Shown here piece after piece: positions 34,393-47,189 of a stretch of DNA of 64,000 bases. The DNA comes from Saccharina japonica. Its lineage: Eukaryota > Sar > Phaeophyceae > Laminariales > Laminariaceae. The DNA lies in the NCBI GenBank assembly GCA_008828725.1, contig MEHQ01000218.1:124001-188000 (forward strand), read 5' to 3'. The position numbers and the translations under genes were made by a program. The notes under the pieces are model-generated. The model did not search any database, was not told where the DNA came from, and saw only the letters and a list, made by a program, of their open reading frames with translations. The first letter of the stretch is position 1. Every line of letters starts with the position of its first letter.

Positions 34393-37300
34393 GAAAAAAG
34401 TGGCGGTGCGCTGAGGCTCGAGCTAGGGACCCAGGCGGTATTCAAAGGCACCGCCGATTTCGTGGAAAACTCGGTCATGTCCACCAACTTCCAAGGTGTG
34501 GAGCAGAGGCGGGAAGGCGGTGCCATGCACAACAAGGTACTATTAATACTGTGTTGGCTACACTGCTGAACAGATGCCACTGCTGAACCGATGTCACTGC
34601 TGAACAGATGCCACTGACTGTGCTGCCTGCCACATACCCCATCCCCCCACTCTTGAACCGATGCCACTGCTGAACAGATGTCACTGTGATGAACAGATGC
34701 CGCTGCTGCCTGCCACATACACCTCATCCCCCCCCCCCCATTCCTTCTCTTCTTGGCACTCACGATATATTTCAGCTCCTACGGTTGGTTGTATAAGCTT
34801 TACGTACCGGTACTAGTGTTCCTTGCTTTTTACTATTGATAGGGGTGGTGTCGATTTTTTTATGTCTATATATATAATAAGGACATAGCGGTGGAAGTGG
34901 CGTGTTTGTTGTATCATTTCACCTCGTTCACTTCGTAGCAGGGAGGCTGTTGAATCTACTATGAGGTGCACGGGATGGTTTTGTGTAACGGTGGGAATAC
35001 GTAGGGACAAGAGGCATGCATCTCCCGGGGACATTAACATATGTTACCAAAAAAAGGTGCCGGATAATAACACTCTACTTGCATATGTATATGTTCGATA
35101 CTCTAGCTATACCCCATGTTTATGTGTACCCTTCCTGTCCTGCTGCCATGATGAGCGCCTAGCTAATATAACCCATCCCGGCCCGGCCCATCACAACACC
35201 CAAGTACCTGTACATTATTAATAAGATAACGTAAATTCCTATTTTGTTTTGACACTACAGTAGTGTTAATTGGCATCTTATATAAATACATGTACAAAAT
35301 TGCAGCTGCTGCTCGGAGAGAGCTCGACAGCTTTTCTTGGACGTAGATTTTTGCCCTTTTCGCGATAACTGGCGATGACGTCCACCCGGCGACACGCAAC
35401 TCCCTCATCGTGCTCGCCGACCCCTGCTCTGCCTACTCTGCCAAGGGCGGTCTCGGCCGTGCCCAACTCATGTCTCACGGGGCTGCGATTTTTCCAGGAT
35501 TCCATGCCCTTTTTGTCACGTGCACATACCATACCAACCAGTACATGCTTTTTTGTTCTACACGCAAACCGCATTATTCAAGATTCCGTTTTTTTTATGT
35601 ACGAGTAGACGACCAACCCGGAATTTTATCGTACCGGCTCCTTTTACTGCGGATATACACGTACGTATTATATGTACGAGTACCAGTACCGCTGCAAGCA
35701 GTAACAGAGTATCATATACCAGGTAATTTTTAATATGCGATGATATCTGTACAGTATTCATACGTGCGTGGTATTCAGCAGTATGGCAGTGGTCGGTGTG
35801 TGCCTGGATATAGTACCGGCCAGGGCCTCGCGTGCGCTCGCGGGCGTGGACATGCGGGCGGTGGGCGCTGCAGCAACGTTTATCAAGAATATGGAGAGCG
35901 CACATACAAAACACACACGCTCTTTTTTTTTACACGCTACTGCTGTACATGCATAATCAAAGATTCCCTCATCGTGCTCGCCGACCCCTGCTCTGCCTAC
36001 TCTGCCAAGGGCGGTCTCGGCCGTGCCCAACTCATGTCTCACGGGGCTGCGATTTTTCCAGGATTCCATGCCCTTTTTGTCACGTGCACATACCATACCA
36101 ACCAGTACATGCTTTTTTGTTCTACACGCAAACCGCATTATTCAAGATTCCGTTTTTTTTATGTACGAGTAGACGACCAACCCGGAATTTTATCGTACCG
36201 GCTCCTTTTACTGCGGATATACACGTACGTATTATATGTACGAGTACCAGTACCGCTGCAAGCAGTAACAGAGTATCATATACCAGGTAATTTTTAATAT
36301 GCGATGATATCTGTACAGTATTCATACGTGCGTGGTATTCAGCAGTATGGCAGTGGTCGGTGTGTGCCTGGATATAGTACCGGCCAGGGCCTCGCGTGCG
36401 CTCGCGGGCGTGGACATGCGGGCGGTGGGCGCTGCAGCAACGTTTATCAAGAATATGGAGAGCGCACATACAAAACACACACGCTCTTTTTTTTTACACG
36501 CTACTGCTGTACATGCATAATCAAAGATTCCCTCATCGTGCTCGCCGACCCCTGCTCTGCCTACTCTGCCAAGGGCGGTCTCGGCCGTGCCCAACTCATG
36601 CCTCACGGGGCTGCGATTTTTCCAGGATTCCATGCCCTTTTTGTCACGTGCACATACCATACCAACCAGTACATGCTTTTTTGTTCTACACGCAAACCGC
36701 ATTATTCAAGATTCCGTTTTTTTTATGTACGAGTAGACGACCAACCCGGAATTTTATCGTACCGGCTCCTTTTACTGCGGATATACACGTACGTATTATA
36801 TGTACGAGTACCAGTACCGCTGCAAGCAGTAACAGAGTATCATATACCAGGTAATTTTTAATATGCGATGATATCTGTACAGTATTCATACGTGCGTGGT
36901 ATTCAGCAGTATGGCAGTGGTCGGTGTGTGCCTGGATATAGTACCGGCCAGGGCCTCGCGTGCGCTCGCGGGCGTGGACATGCGGGCGGTGGGCGCTGCA
37001 GCAACGTTTATCAAGAATATGGAGAGCGCACATACAAAACACACACGCTCTTTTGTTTTAGCCGCTACTGCTGTACATGCATAATCAAAGATTCCCTCAT
37101 CGTGCTCGCCGACCCCTGCTCTGCCTACTCTGCCAAGGGCGGTCTCGGCCGTGCCCAACTCATGTCTCACGGGGCTGCGATTTTTCCAGGATTCCATGCC
37201 CTTTTAGTCACGTGCACATGCCATACCAACCAGTACATGGTTTTTTGTTCTACACGCAAACCGCACTATGCAAGATTCCGTTTTTTTATGTACGAGTAGA

Positions 37301-40300
37301 CGACCAACCCGGATTTTTATCGTACCGGCTCCTTTTACTGCTGATATACACGTACTACGTACTATATGTACGAGTACCAGTACCGCTGCAAGCAGTAACA
37401 GAGTATCATATACCAGGTAATTTTTAATATGCGATGATATCTGTACAGTATTCATGCGTGCGTGGTATTCAGCAGTACGACAGTGGTCGGTGTGTGCCTG
37501 GATATAGTACCGGGCAGGGCCTCGCGTGCGCTCGCGGGCGTGGACATGAGGGCGGTGGGCGCTGCAGCAACGTTTACCAAGAATATGGTGATGGAGAGCG
37601 CACATACAAAACATGCACGCTCTTTTTTTTTACACGCAGCTACTACTGTACATGCATATACCCGTACGTACGTACGTACGTACGTACGTACGTATCATAA
37701 CACCTCAGTACCATAGGGTGATATTTACAAGAAATAAGAAAATCGGAAGCCGTTATATTGAAGCTACTATAAAACGCATCCTCTCCTCGCATGTAAATAA
37801 GAAACCTAGCCTCCGTTTGTGAGTGTTTTTCATTATTAGGTGTCATGTACTACTGCTGTGCACCCCTTGGCAGTACAGAGTCGCTTTGCTCGCCCTAAGC
37901 TTAGCTCCCAATCTACCCCAGTAGGCTACTCCTCGCCGTTACGGGCATTGCGCGTAGCCGCAGGCGGGCGTCAGCCCGCCGCGGCGAAGCCCCCCTTGTA
38001 CTATCTTAATTATTCACATTTACTTATTACATTTTGTGTTCACCACTTTGATTTTTTTCCAGCCCAACTCACAGAGGCAGGAGGAGTGTTTACGCCCCGG
38101 CGGCACTCTCAACACAATGTATGTGGTAACCGGTCTCTGCCGTAACCCTCCTACCCCCGGTTCGTCATTCACACATGATTTTATTTTGTTCACTCTCATG
38201 AACGTTTTTGGTACTTACCGTCCCTCTATCTCTTTACGGTAGGGGTTACAGACAAATAATGCCAGCAGGTATTTACTTGTATCCCATCAGGATAGTCTCG
38301 CCTCTGGTAGAAAAGATAGATCAGATAGATCATTCCCACTTCGAAATCTAGATATTCTCGAAACAGATATGTTCCCATTCTTGCATGATCTGTATATGAT
38401 CTGTATGATCTGTATGATATGTATGGTCTGTATGATCTGTGTGATCTAGCTCATGTTGTCAGGTGGGAGCCGTACATTCTGCATGATCTAGGACATGTTT
38501 CCTGGGTTGGGTCTGTACTTACACAGATCCTGCACAACCTCTCACAACGAACGGCTGGCGAGCGACTAAATGGTCTACATGCATAATGATCTATCTGTAG
38601 ATGATCTAGATCATGATCTGTCCGGGGCATGCAGGGTTTTAACCCATCGCCTCCTCTGGAAACCCGCCCGGGACCTCCGAGGGGACACTTCACGATTAAA
38701 ACGTGACGATTTTTACAGCAAGCAGTACTGCTGCTGTAGTACTTCGTATGCTAGCAGTAGTAGTAGCGGCAACGGCGTGACTAGGGGATGATATCATGCA
38801 ACGGTGCCCGAGACACAATCAATGCGAGGAGACCTGCGGCACTGGAGCAACATGCTCCTACCCGTACCCTGTGATACTGCTGGGCGCCCACGTTGCTCGT
38901 AGGAGTTTCATAACACCAAATGTGTCATGCTATCGTTGGTTTGATCGATAAACCAAAGGGGCTACTGCTTGCTGTAGTAGTAACAGCTGCAGCGGCGGCA
39001 ACAGCAAGTCTAAGAGTGACATGCCATGTATACGGCCTTTTATTGCTCCGTCGGCATTTCGTTTTCTTTTTTCTAACACTTCTAACCTCGCCTTGCTCCG
39101 TACTGCCTTGCGACTGCTGTAGCGTGTAGCGGGTGCCAGGAGCAGAACAGTCGCCTATTTTCGTACACCTTGTGTTGCTGTTTTTTTGCTGGGCTTGGCT
39201 CGCGCTGCGTGGGACAGGCACGACTGACCACATACATACATGGAACGAAACAATTACGGGGGACCATCATAGTAGATAGGATCAAACAGTGTCACTGAAA
39301 ATAGGTAAATATATATTGTGTGTACCCGTAGGTCCTATTCGCTATGGTCCACCGTGATATTAACGACCGGAAGCGCTCTCTAAAGTCAATCGTGCATTTG
39401 GTCACCTTTGATGACATGACATGACATGACATGACACGACACGCAGGGAAGCCTGACGTTCGAAAAAGACGCGACGTTCACGGCCAACCGCAACAACGGG
39501 GATCAGGCGGGATCTGGGCCCGGGGGCGCTATCTTCGTCCACGTCAAAGCAAACATCCACTTCATGGGAAACCTCAACATGACAAACAACGTCGCCCAGG
39601 TGAGCGCGGAGGTAGGGCGTACTTATCTCTTGCTCGCCTTATGAAGTCATTTCAGCATTGACAACGCATCGCTTTCGAGACGGAGCACGGGGGGGGGGGG
39701 GAGGTTGGACTCTGCAGTACAGCCTAACGATACGATCGCTCCGTAATTGCCGGTATCGTTGTTTAGTCGGCAACATCACAGCACACAGCGCTCCCGCACC
39801 CCGTATAGAGTGTACTGCTGTAGACTGCATTTAATTGTAGCTGTCCGAAAGCGGGGCACCGTAGCGAGTAACGAGAGGAGATACGGGAGCGGCTGAAAGT
39901 TCCACGGGTCCAGCTTGGTGAAGGAGGCGTGCTACATATGATACGGTAGGGCAAGGGATGCCGCCGAAGCCTATGCACTAAATAAAAGGACCTTTCGCAT
40001 ATTAACAGTCAATACAAACGTTCTTTATATTTGGGGACAGAGTGGAATGCGTACACAACACCCAGCAAAAACCGATTTCGAGAAACGTATACTTCGGGGT
40101 ATTATGCTCGGAGCCCGATTCAACACCCCGTACGCAGGCTAACAGCGAACTTAAGAGTCCGATACAAACGTGTGGGGTCAAGCTTGGATGAAATTAATGC
40201 ATTATTTTCTTGAGCTGTACTCGTAGTAGTGTGGATTATTACGGGGGGCCTTAATGAACAGGACCTACGGTACACACATAGCATATCATGCAGTGCAGAG

Positions 40301-43300
40301 GGGTTGCCCTGCATGCGGTCCCAGTGATACTTCTTCGAGGTTGGCTGACCCACTCCGCCTCCTGGCGACTCCATTAAAGCAAAAATCCACGGAATGAGGC
40401 CATCCTTCTGGTTCGTGCACGGCGTGTGTCGGCTAGGCGGGGCGCGGGTCGGGGCTACGCCTCGACCCACTCCCCGCCGCCCCGCCTGTCGGTGAAGTAT
40501 GGTGATGTATAGCGCCCATTCAATCCGCAATCAATGTGTAGTATGATGCGAAAACTCTATGTACGCGCAGTACTGCTGCTGTTACTACTATTGATACTAC
40601 TGCTTTGTGTCATATTTGTGTCAGTATAGAGTATACCCCCTTGATCCTGCTGCAATTTGTACTTGAAGAACAAAAGAACAAGAACTATTACTGCTGCGCC
40701 TGTCTGTACTGCTGCTGCTGCTGCTGTTGTAGTCGAATACGTCTGACGCACTCTGCTACCTGTGGCGCTTTTCCATCCAATCACTACTGTAATCCGTAGA
40801 GCGAGGCAATCCTTGATTCGCACACACGGGGTTTGTCGGCTGGGCGGGGAGCGGGTCGCGGCGGGAGCGGACGCCCCGGCCCGCTCCCCGCCGCAAAGAA
40901 AGCCTGCAGGTGTGAAGTGTGGCGACAAGTACTCTTCTTCTTGCACTTTCACGGCTGGACGTACTCGTAGTGCATTCAATTGGTAACCAATTGTAAAATT
41001 ATGTGTGTGTACGCAATTAATACGTACGACGTACTCGAGCGGCGTAACTTCTTGTGTCGTTTCATTTTTCGTTATATTTCGGATGATCTGGATCATGAAA
41101 TCGTGTGGTCATCATGGACCGGACTCAGCCATGGCATGGGCCACGGACCATCGAGACAACACCAGCAGGATTGATTGTGCTTCGTATCACACACACGAAC
41201 GACCGTCTGACCCACTCCACTTTGGCAATGCCATTCAAACTCCTCGGACACGCATAGGGGCTGCGCCCCGACCCGCTCCCCGCCGCCTCGCCTGTTAAGT
41301 GCTGTAGCTTATATAGCTATGCCTGTGGTATTCATCATGCCCAGCTTTGTACGTCGTACGTGATCCATACGTACCGGTATGGGAAGTAGTAACATTTTAA
41401 ATTGCTGTTGTAGGCCCTCGGCCCTGGTCGCGCACGAAACAACTTAAACATGACGCAACAAGAAGAGCTGAGCTCAGTAAAACAACTCAGATGAAACATT
41501 GAATTCGTGTGTGATCAAGCGACAGATTATTCGAGTGCCGGTTGAAACGTTAGAGCCAAATTGTATGTATCAGATCGACTATCGAATTGATGGTTGATTG
41601 GCGACAGATCAATTTATCATTGGTTGAACTTGGATTAACCCTTTTAGGACTGCAGTCCCATTTTGGGGACAAACCACTCAAATTCTAAGTAATTTGTCCC
41701 CAAAACGGGACTCCAGTCCTATAAGGGTTAAGTAGAAAGTTTTGGGGAGGGCATTGCAGAAAATCGATGGAAATAGATGTCAAAACAGTGTTGGGAAGCA
41801 GGGGGTTTGGGGGTTTAAATTAATTGACACGACAGCACCCAGTGATAAATCACTGGAATAAATCTTCATGTTTCCCCATTTTTACCAACAGTATTAGGTC
41901 CCATTTACTACAGGTCACCCGGAACATTCGTATATTTGCCGAAAGACGCGCACTATATCGAACAGACACATTCGATGGACACATTCAACGGACACATTCA
42001 ACGGACATATTGAACGGACATACACATGAAGCTCAAATATACTGGGGTGGTTTGAGAGTCGCCTTGCTGCAAGGGTTGACGAAGCCCTAAAAGTGAAAAA
42101 TGCTTGGACTGCAGAAACTGCACTGGCCCGGTGAAGTTCGGCACACAACAACATGAATGATGACATGAATGTGCGGATTTAAGGTTTCCGTACAACATCA
42201 ACAAGATGCCGGTCCAGCCCATGGCACCATTATCTCGTAGGAAGGTCGCGATTACAATGTATTGTTTGTTATCCACGCGGTATGTCCCATCATGCCTGCA
42301 GACAGCATTTTAGATAGTACTTTTCGACCACCGTCCTGACGGACACTACTGCTGTGCCATGGTTATTTTGAATAACTGCACAGGATTCCGACGGCGGAGC
42401 GAAAGGCGGAGCAATCCACAACCGGGGTGACATCATCGTCGATGGAGCGGCCGATTTCACGGGGAACTTTGGCGGGGTGAGTACCACGCTTTATTCAACC
42501 AAGCCGCCACCGTACGCTCGGTTAGGGAATCCATCAGGCTAGGGGATCCGCCAGTCCCCGGTTATCCACTGTATGTTTGGCCAGGAGATCCGTCAGCATA
42601 CGGTTATCCACCAGTACATGGGTATCCACCAGCACACACGGGTATCCACCCAGTGTTGGTAATTTGACACCGCGCACCCCTGAAAAACGTGTACTGCTGT
42701 CTTGTCTTGTAGGGAGCCTGTTGTATCGTTTGGTTGCCGCGTGTCGCGTGTCCGACTGGGTTGCGTAGCGGTTTCGTCCGCCACAGGCAGACCCGCGTCG
42801 CCACTCCAACCGTACATGAATCGTAGACAACACGCGGGCAGCTACCGCACCGGTGTTGAGCGTTCCATGCGCTTTTGCCGGTATGTCCCACTGTACCTTT
42901 TTTGGACTACTGCTGTACCTCTTTTGGACTGAAATGGGTTCGGAATGATCGGTCTCCTTAATTAACCCAAACTCGCCGGACTTTCATTCTTGAGTTGCTG
43001 TGTTGTTCATTGTATACTTACGTACACATATATAGGGCATGGCATTGTTCATCGGGTATTTATGTAGCGCTTTACATTTCCTCCAAAATCTATTTTTGGG
43101 TGACGTGTAGAGCTCGTCAAGTGATAAGTGACCACCCTTAGAAGGCAGAAAAAAACATGGTGCACCTCTACCCTAGCATGCGACTGGTGTGTGTGTTTTC
43201 CCTCCCGGAGTTGTTGCGTGCGTTGCCAGCCGCAAAACAGTCCTCTGGGAAGACAGGCCCACACGCCTTTAGTCTGTGAGGGGAGGTTTACTTTGAACCT

Positions 43301-46031
43301 TTTTGACTTGTAATCGTTTCTTGCTGCATACATACGCTGTTTCGTTTCGGCAGCGCGGTGCAGCGATCTACCAAGAACGGTGGGCCACGATCGTGTTCAA
43401 CGACTTCGCCAACTTCGCCTCCAACAGATGCATCGATGTAAGTCCCACACGAGTGTACAGCAACAGCAGCAACAACAACAGCGCGGTGGTACGAAGAGGG
43501 AGGGTTACTTTCGGGCCCCTTTTGGTTTTGATCCGCTTACAGCCACTTGGCCGAATAACTTACCCACCCTACGTATGATATGTATTTGCTATCTTAAAAA
43601 GCGTTTGTTTGTTTTTCGGTTTCGCGATGTGTGTTCCGCTATATGCCCTTGTTTTTCTTACGCTGTGCCAGCATACAATTTCCAAGTCCAATTTTAAGTG
43701 GGGCATATCATAAGCCACTCGCCAGGGTGGCTTAAACGCCGTACTGACTACTGTAGTAAAACTTACACCCTACCTGGTAGTATTTTCGCAGGGTTCTTCA
43801 TGGGTCATTATCCGACACCTGCGTGTCGGATTAGGAAGTTTTGGAAATCACACACATCGGGTCGGATCGGTTCGGGAGGTTTTCAAACTCTCACGGGTCG
43901 GTTCGGGTCGGGTTGGGTCACCCTTGCCCCCACCCGACTCGACCTACCTGCGAGGGTTGACCCGATCCGTGAACAGCCCTGGGTATGTTTTTCGTGCACT
44001 TTGGCTACACCAACCATGCCCATCATTGTTTCGCAGGTCCTGCACCAACCATGTCCATCGTTGTTTCGCAGGGTCTGCGTCCTTCCGTTCATTTTTGTAG
44101 ACCTGGTAACGAATGTGAGGCAGGCCATCACTGCCTGGCCGAATGAATACCCCAACGTTTAGCACCTGCTGAAGTTGAAACGGATGTCGTCGATTCGACC
44201 TGAACCGAAAGGTTCTACGCCAACCATCCACAAGCGCTCTATATGACAGCCGTCGCGAGGTACTGATTGCGCCCTTCATTGCGATCGTCCGCAAGCCGAC
44301 CAAAAGGAAAACATGCATCAGGTACGTATATATGTATGCATGTACTTTAGCGCAGCTTGTTCGCAGTAGGAAACCACCTATTGTTGATATTTGCAGCACG
44401 CGCACTGGTGGGATGGACGCTTAAACTCTCGCGGAACGCTCGACTGTGGTGGCTACCCATGAGGACTGCACAACGGGGAATCGCCCGACCAGACCCCGAC
44501 TCACGTACCCCCCCCCCCTCTCTGTATTTCGCTGGTTGTATTGTTGATTTCTCGTCGTACTTCGCCGCGCGAGGCAGTTCATTGGTGGCGCGGTTGCGAA
44601 CATGGGCGGCGACTTCACCTGTAACGCTGGAAGCTTGTTCGTCAGCAATTCCGCCGACAATTCTGGCGATGGTGGTGTCGGCGGAGGGATATTCAACGAG
44701 GACGGCGGTATCGTCACGTGAGACACCCTTTGTCTGTTGTCCCCTTCCGATCAAAAATCGCGAACGAACTCGTCCACCCTTCGCATCTGACCACACTTAC
44801 TCCTGATACACAAAAGTGGGTCTACAAGACAGTACTATACTGCTGTACGCAGTTGATCCGACCGCACTTACTTGCAATAATTGTGATAGTCTATAACCAA
44901 ACCATTGCCCGTGTACCTGTAGATACGTGATACATGACGACGAATGCTGCGATAGAGGTGCACCGTGTTTTTTCTGAGCTCCTCACTTAAGGAGCTCCAT
45001 ACCTCACCCGAAAAATGATTTAGGAGGAAACCAAAAGTGCTACCCGACCAACAATCCCATGAGCTAGGTATACTATGGAAAATATGGCAACACAAGAATG
45101 AAAAAACGACGAATTTGGGATAAGGAGCTCGATCGTTCAGAAACGAAATCAGCAAAAAGTGCTACCTCTATCGTAGCACGCGTCATACCATTGGTACGCG
45201 CAGGTGCAGGTATATCGCCCCTAATTTCGTCAGCCACGAATGTCGCATGCAATAGCAACTCCAATGGCACATCTTTGGTATCGTACGGACCGCCATGCAC
45301 TATTGGAAGAATGTGACATCGTCAGTTTTTTTATTTAAGGACCTATATAGGACTGGCGCTACCGTCGAAAGTGGGGCCCGACCAATCATAGGCCTTCAAA
45401 GAGATCATAACCAGGCAGGCGTTTCCCCGTAGGAATACCCCCCCCCCCATACTTTTTTATGAACGAGCTGCTTCCAGGGGGTCCAAGTCATGCTTGCACA
45501 AAGTTTCACGCACATATTTGAAGATTTGATAGAGCTCCTAACCTACACAATGAAGTGATCAGCCCTAACAGGAAAAAAAGTAGATGTACCCCTATGACAA
45601 CAGGCAAATAGCATGTGTTACGCTTGTGGTGCTCGGTGCCCTCTGTCACCCGCAGCTTCAGCACCATGCATCCTGGAGAAGGTCGTACACACCAGATACG
45701 GCGCTGCTGTACACACCTTGTCTATAGAACGTTCCGTACCTGGTACTATATATATAATATGTCCTGGCATTATAATATATCTGAAGGCTTCGGTGTCGTA
45801 TTTGATATGCTCCCCGCTGCATGCACACCCCGTCGCTGTCGCTGCGCTTGCCATCTAAAACGAGACAGGCTCAAGGGCCCTACTACGTTCCAGCAGAACT
45901 TCGCACTCTGGGGCGGGGCCATCTACAACCAGTTGCTCCCAAGCCTCTTCAACGCCGACTCCCGCTTCACGTACAAGACCCCTGTGCTCGCCTACCCCGA
46001 CGACACGATCTTCGAAGACAACTCCGCCCAG
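34393..46031 (+). CDS. Right-handed beta-helix (POMP-like) repeat protein, partial
   Basis: Six small exons share one theme, a GGA(I/M/V) turn beside short F/N/T-rich strands, typical of parallel beta-helix or polymorphic-outer-membrane-type repeats on secreted or surface proteins. Exons: 34393-34536 (48 codons, EGGAMHNK end), 39447-39599 (51 codons, GPGGAIFVHV), 42384-42476 (31 codons, AKGGAIHNRGD), 43354-43437 (28 codons, RGAAIYQ), 44578-44717 (FIGGAVANMGGDF) and 45869-46031 (FALWGGAIYNQ). All have AG acceptors and GT donors. The first four are phase 0 on both sides. The fifth ends in phase 2 and the sixth restores it. Start, stop, signal peptide and any further exons were not found, and the gap at 46.7 kb may hide more. 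Joining exon 1 to the rest across 4.9 kb is inference. Confidence 0.65.
34562..34712. repeat. CACTGCTGAACAGATG minisatellite
   Basis: Units of about 18-22 bp, CACTGCTGAA(C)AGATGC, repeated about six times with variants and ending near a C-run at 34729. It lies in a beta-helix gene intron. Confidence 0.7.
35401..37655. repeat. 564-bp tandem array, four units
   Basis: Units start at 35401, 35965, 36529 and 37093 with TCCCTCATCGTGCTCGCC. The first three are virtually identical; the fourth has small differences. Long open frames exist on both strands of each unit, but they show no recognisable domain and simply repeat the satellite. The array lies within a beta-helix gene intron. Confidence 0.9.
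37662..37694. repeat. (CGTA)n microsatellite
   Basis: About seven copies of the self-complementary tetramer CGTA, right after the 564-bp array. Confidence 0.8.
37963..37980. other. GC-rich hairpin
   Basis: GGCGGGC, a 4-nt loop, then GCCCGCC. It is of the same style as the GC-rich hairpins at 40.4-41.3 kb. No exon was identified from 37700 to 39446. Confidence 0.5.
38380..38640. repeat. TGATCTGTA short repeats
   Basis: TGATCTGTATGATCTGTATG-type 9-10 bp units at 38385-38450, with scattered TGATCTAG relatives out to about 38625. Confidence 0.65.
39411..39440. repeat. (ATGAC)n microsatellite at a splice acceptor
   Basis: Five to six ATGAC units end six bases before the exon start at 39447, so they take the place of a normal pyrimidine tract. 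Confidence 0.8.
40345..41298. repeat. Three dispersed copies of a GC-rich hairpin repeat
   Basis: Copies lie at about 40345-40500, 40743-40905 and 41204-41298. Each runs from a TCTGACCCACTC-like word to CGACCCGCTCCCCGCCGC. A GGCGGGG..CCCCGCC stem is clear in the first two. Confidence 0.6.
41639..41727. mobile_element. piggyBac-like MITE, 89 bp
   Basis: Nearly perfect inverted halves, CCCTTTTAGGACTGCAGTCC and its partner ending CCTATAAGGG, flanked by TTAA on both sides (41635-41638 and 41728-41731). TTAA duplication with CCC ends is the piggyBac hallmark. Confidence 0.75.
41963..42026. repeat. GGACACATTCAAC minisatellite
   Basis: Four units of about 14-16 bp. A related GGTATCCACCAG minisatellite lies at about 42595-42655. 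Confidence 0.6.
42895..43184. mobile_element. MITE, GACGC family (decayed left end)
   Basis: Internal landmarks (GGTCTCCTTAA, TTGTTCATCGGGTA, CCTCCAAAATCTATTTTTGG) and the right end GTGCACCTCTACCCTAGCAT match the family. Confidence 0.7.
44939..45184. mobile_element. MITE, GACGC family (copy in beta-helix intron)
   Basis: 246 bp, ends GACGAATGCTGCGATAGAGG and CCTCTATCGTAGCACGCGTC. It lies in the intron between the last two beta-helix exons. No clear duplication of the target. Confidence 0.85.
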
Positions 46032-46525
46032 GTGCGCGCTCGTCCTCACAGGCGCAGTATAAATTTATTAGAGTAGTTTGAGATGTACTCTCGGCCTGCG
46101 GTAAGTAAGAAATGCGCCTAGTAATAGTGACGCGTGCGTCTGTCTAGGAAGTGCGATAGGAAGCACGACCTCGGAGTGTCCGGAAGGCTAGAGGGTATAA
46201 GCGCACACACCGCATGCCGCAGACCAGTATGACGCACATCTCGACAGGAGATACTGCTGCTGCTGCTGCTTTGAGGCGCACAACACAAAAAATGTGAAGG
46301 CGTGATCGTCAGCCAGGTTAGCCGCCACAAAACGTTATAGCCTTGCTCTTCGTGGCGTGTCGGCGCTGTTCGCTTTGTTTGTGGCTTGCGAGCGTTATTA
46401 CAGTACAGCATGTTGCTTGGTGTCAATGCGAACACCGAAAACTTCCGGCTGGTCGATGGGTCGCCCCCCTCCCGTCGTTCCCCGCTTGCTTCACTTGAGT
46501 GCGAATTCAGTCATGCACCGGGAAC

Positions 46526-46591
46526 GAGAGAGAGAGAGAGGGAGAGAGAGAGAGAGAGAGAGATAGGGAGAAGGAGATAGAGAGGGAGAGG

Positions 46592-46674
<83 letters not shown>
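46526..46674. repeat. (GA)n microsatellite
   Basis: A long GAGAGA tract running into the sequence gap. The 165-314 residue open frames across it are artefacts of the repeat and the Ns. Confidence 0.9.
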
Positions 46675-46675
<1 letters not shown>

Positions 46676-46909
46676 NNNNNNNNNNNNNNNNNNNNNNNNN
46701 NNNNNNNNNNNNNNNNNNNNNNNNNNNNNNNNNNNNNNNNNNNNNNNNNNNNNNNNNNNNNNNNNNNNNNNNNNNNNNNNNNNNNNNNNNNNNNNNNNNN
46801 NNNNNNNNNNNNNNNNNNNNNNNNNNNNNNNNNNNNNNNNNNNNNNNNNNNNNNNNNNNNNNNNNNNNNNNNNNNNNNNNNNNNNNNNNNNNNNNNNNNN
46901 NNNNNNNNN
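46676..46909. other. Assembly gap (N run)
   Basis: Undetermined bases between the GA tract and a C-run of about 23 (46910-46932). Confidence 0.95.
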
Positions 46910-47189
46910 CCCCCCCCCCCCCCCCCCCCCCCGCCGCACAATGTGGGGGTAAACACAGCCTTGTGGAGACATTTGGCCGATGTAGCACCCCGTTAGGCGT
47001 GTCCCGAATTGAGAGGTTGCCGACGCCTTTAGGGATTTGCTATAGATAATTTTCATGTTCAGTGTCTCCACAAGGAGGATTTCACGCCCACATTGAACAA
47101 AGGAGGAGGGGTGGTGGCTATAGTCGGCTGTATTCGTGTTATGCTCGGCGGCGGGAGATCTCGTCCGGATGACGCGGTGGAGGAGCGTT

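Noticed and set aside
35401-37427. Repeated 152-185 residue frames in the 564-bp array
   Set aside because: They are open on both strands, have no recognisable fold, and cross unit boundaries; better explained as satellite.
38063-38118. Possible 56-nt beta-helix exon (pyrimidine-rich acceptor, GTATGT donor)
   Set aside because: It would break the phase-0 chain of neighbouring exons and lacks the GGAI module; only a weak RPGGT resemblance.
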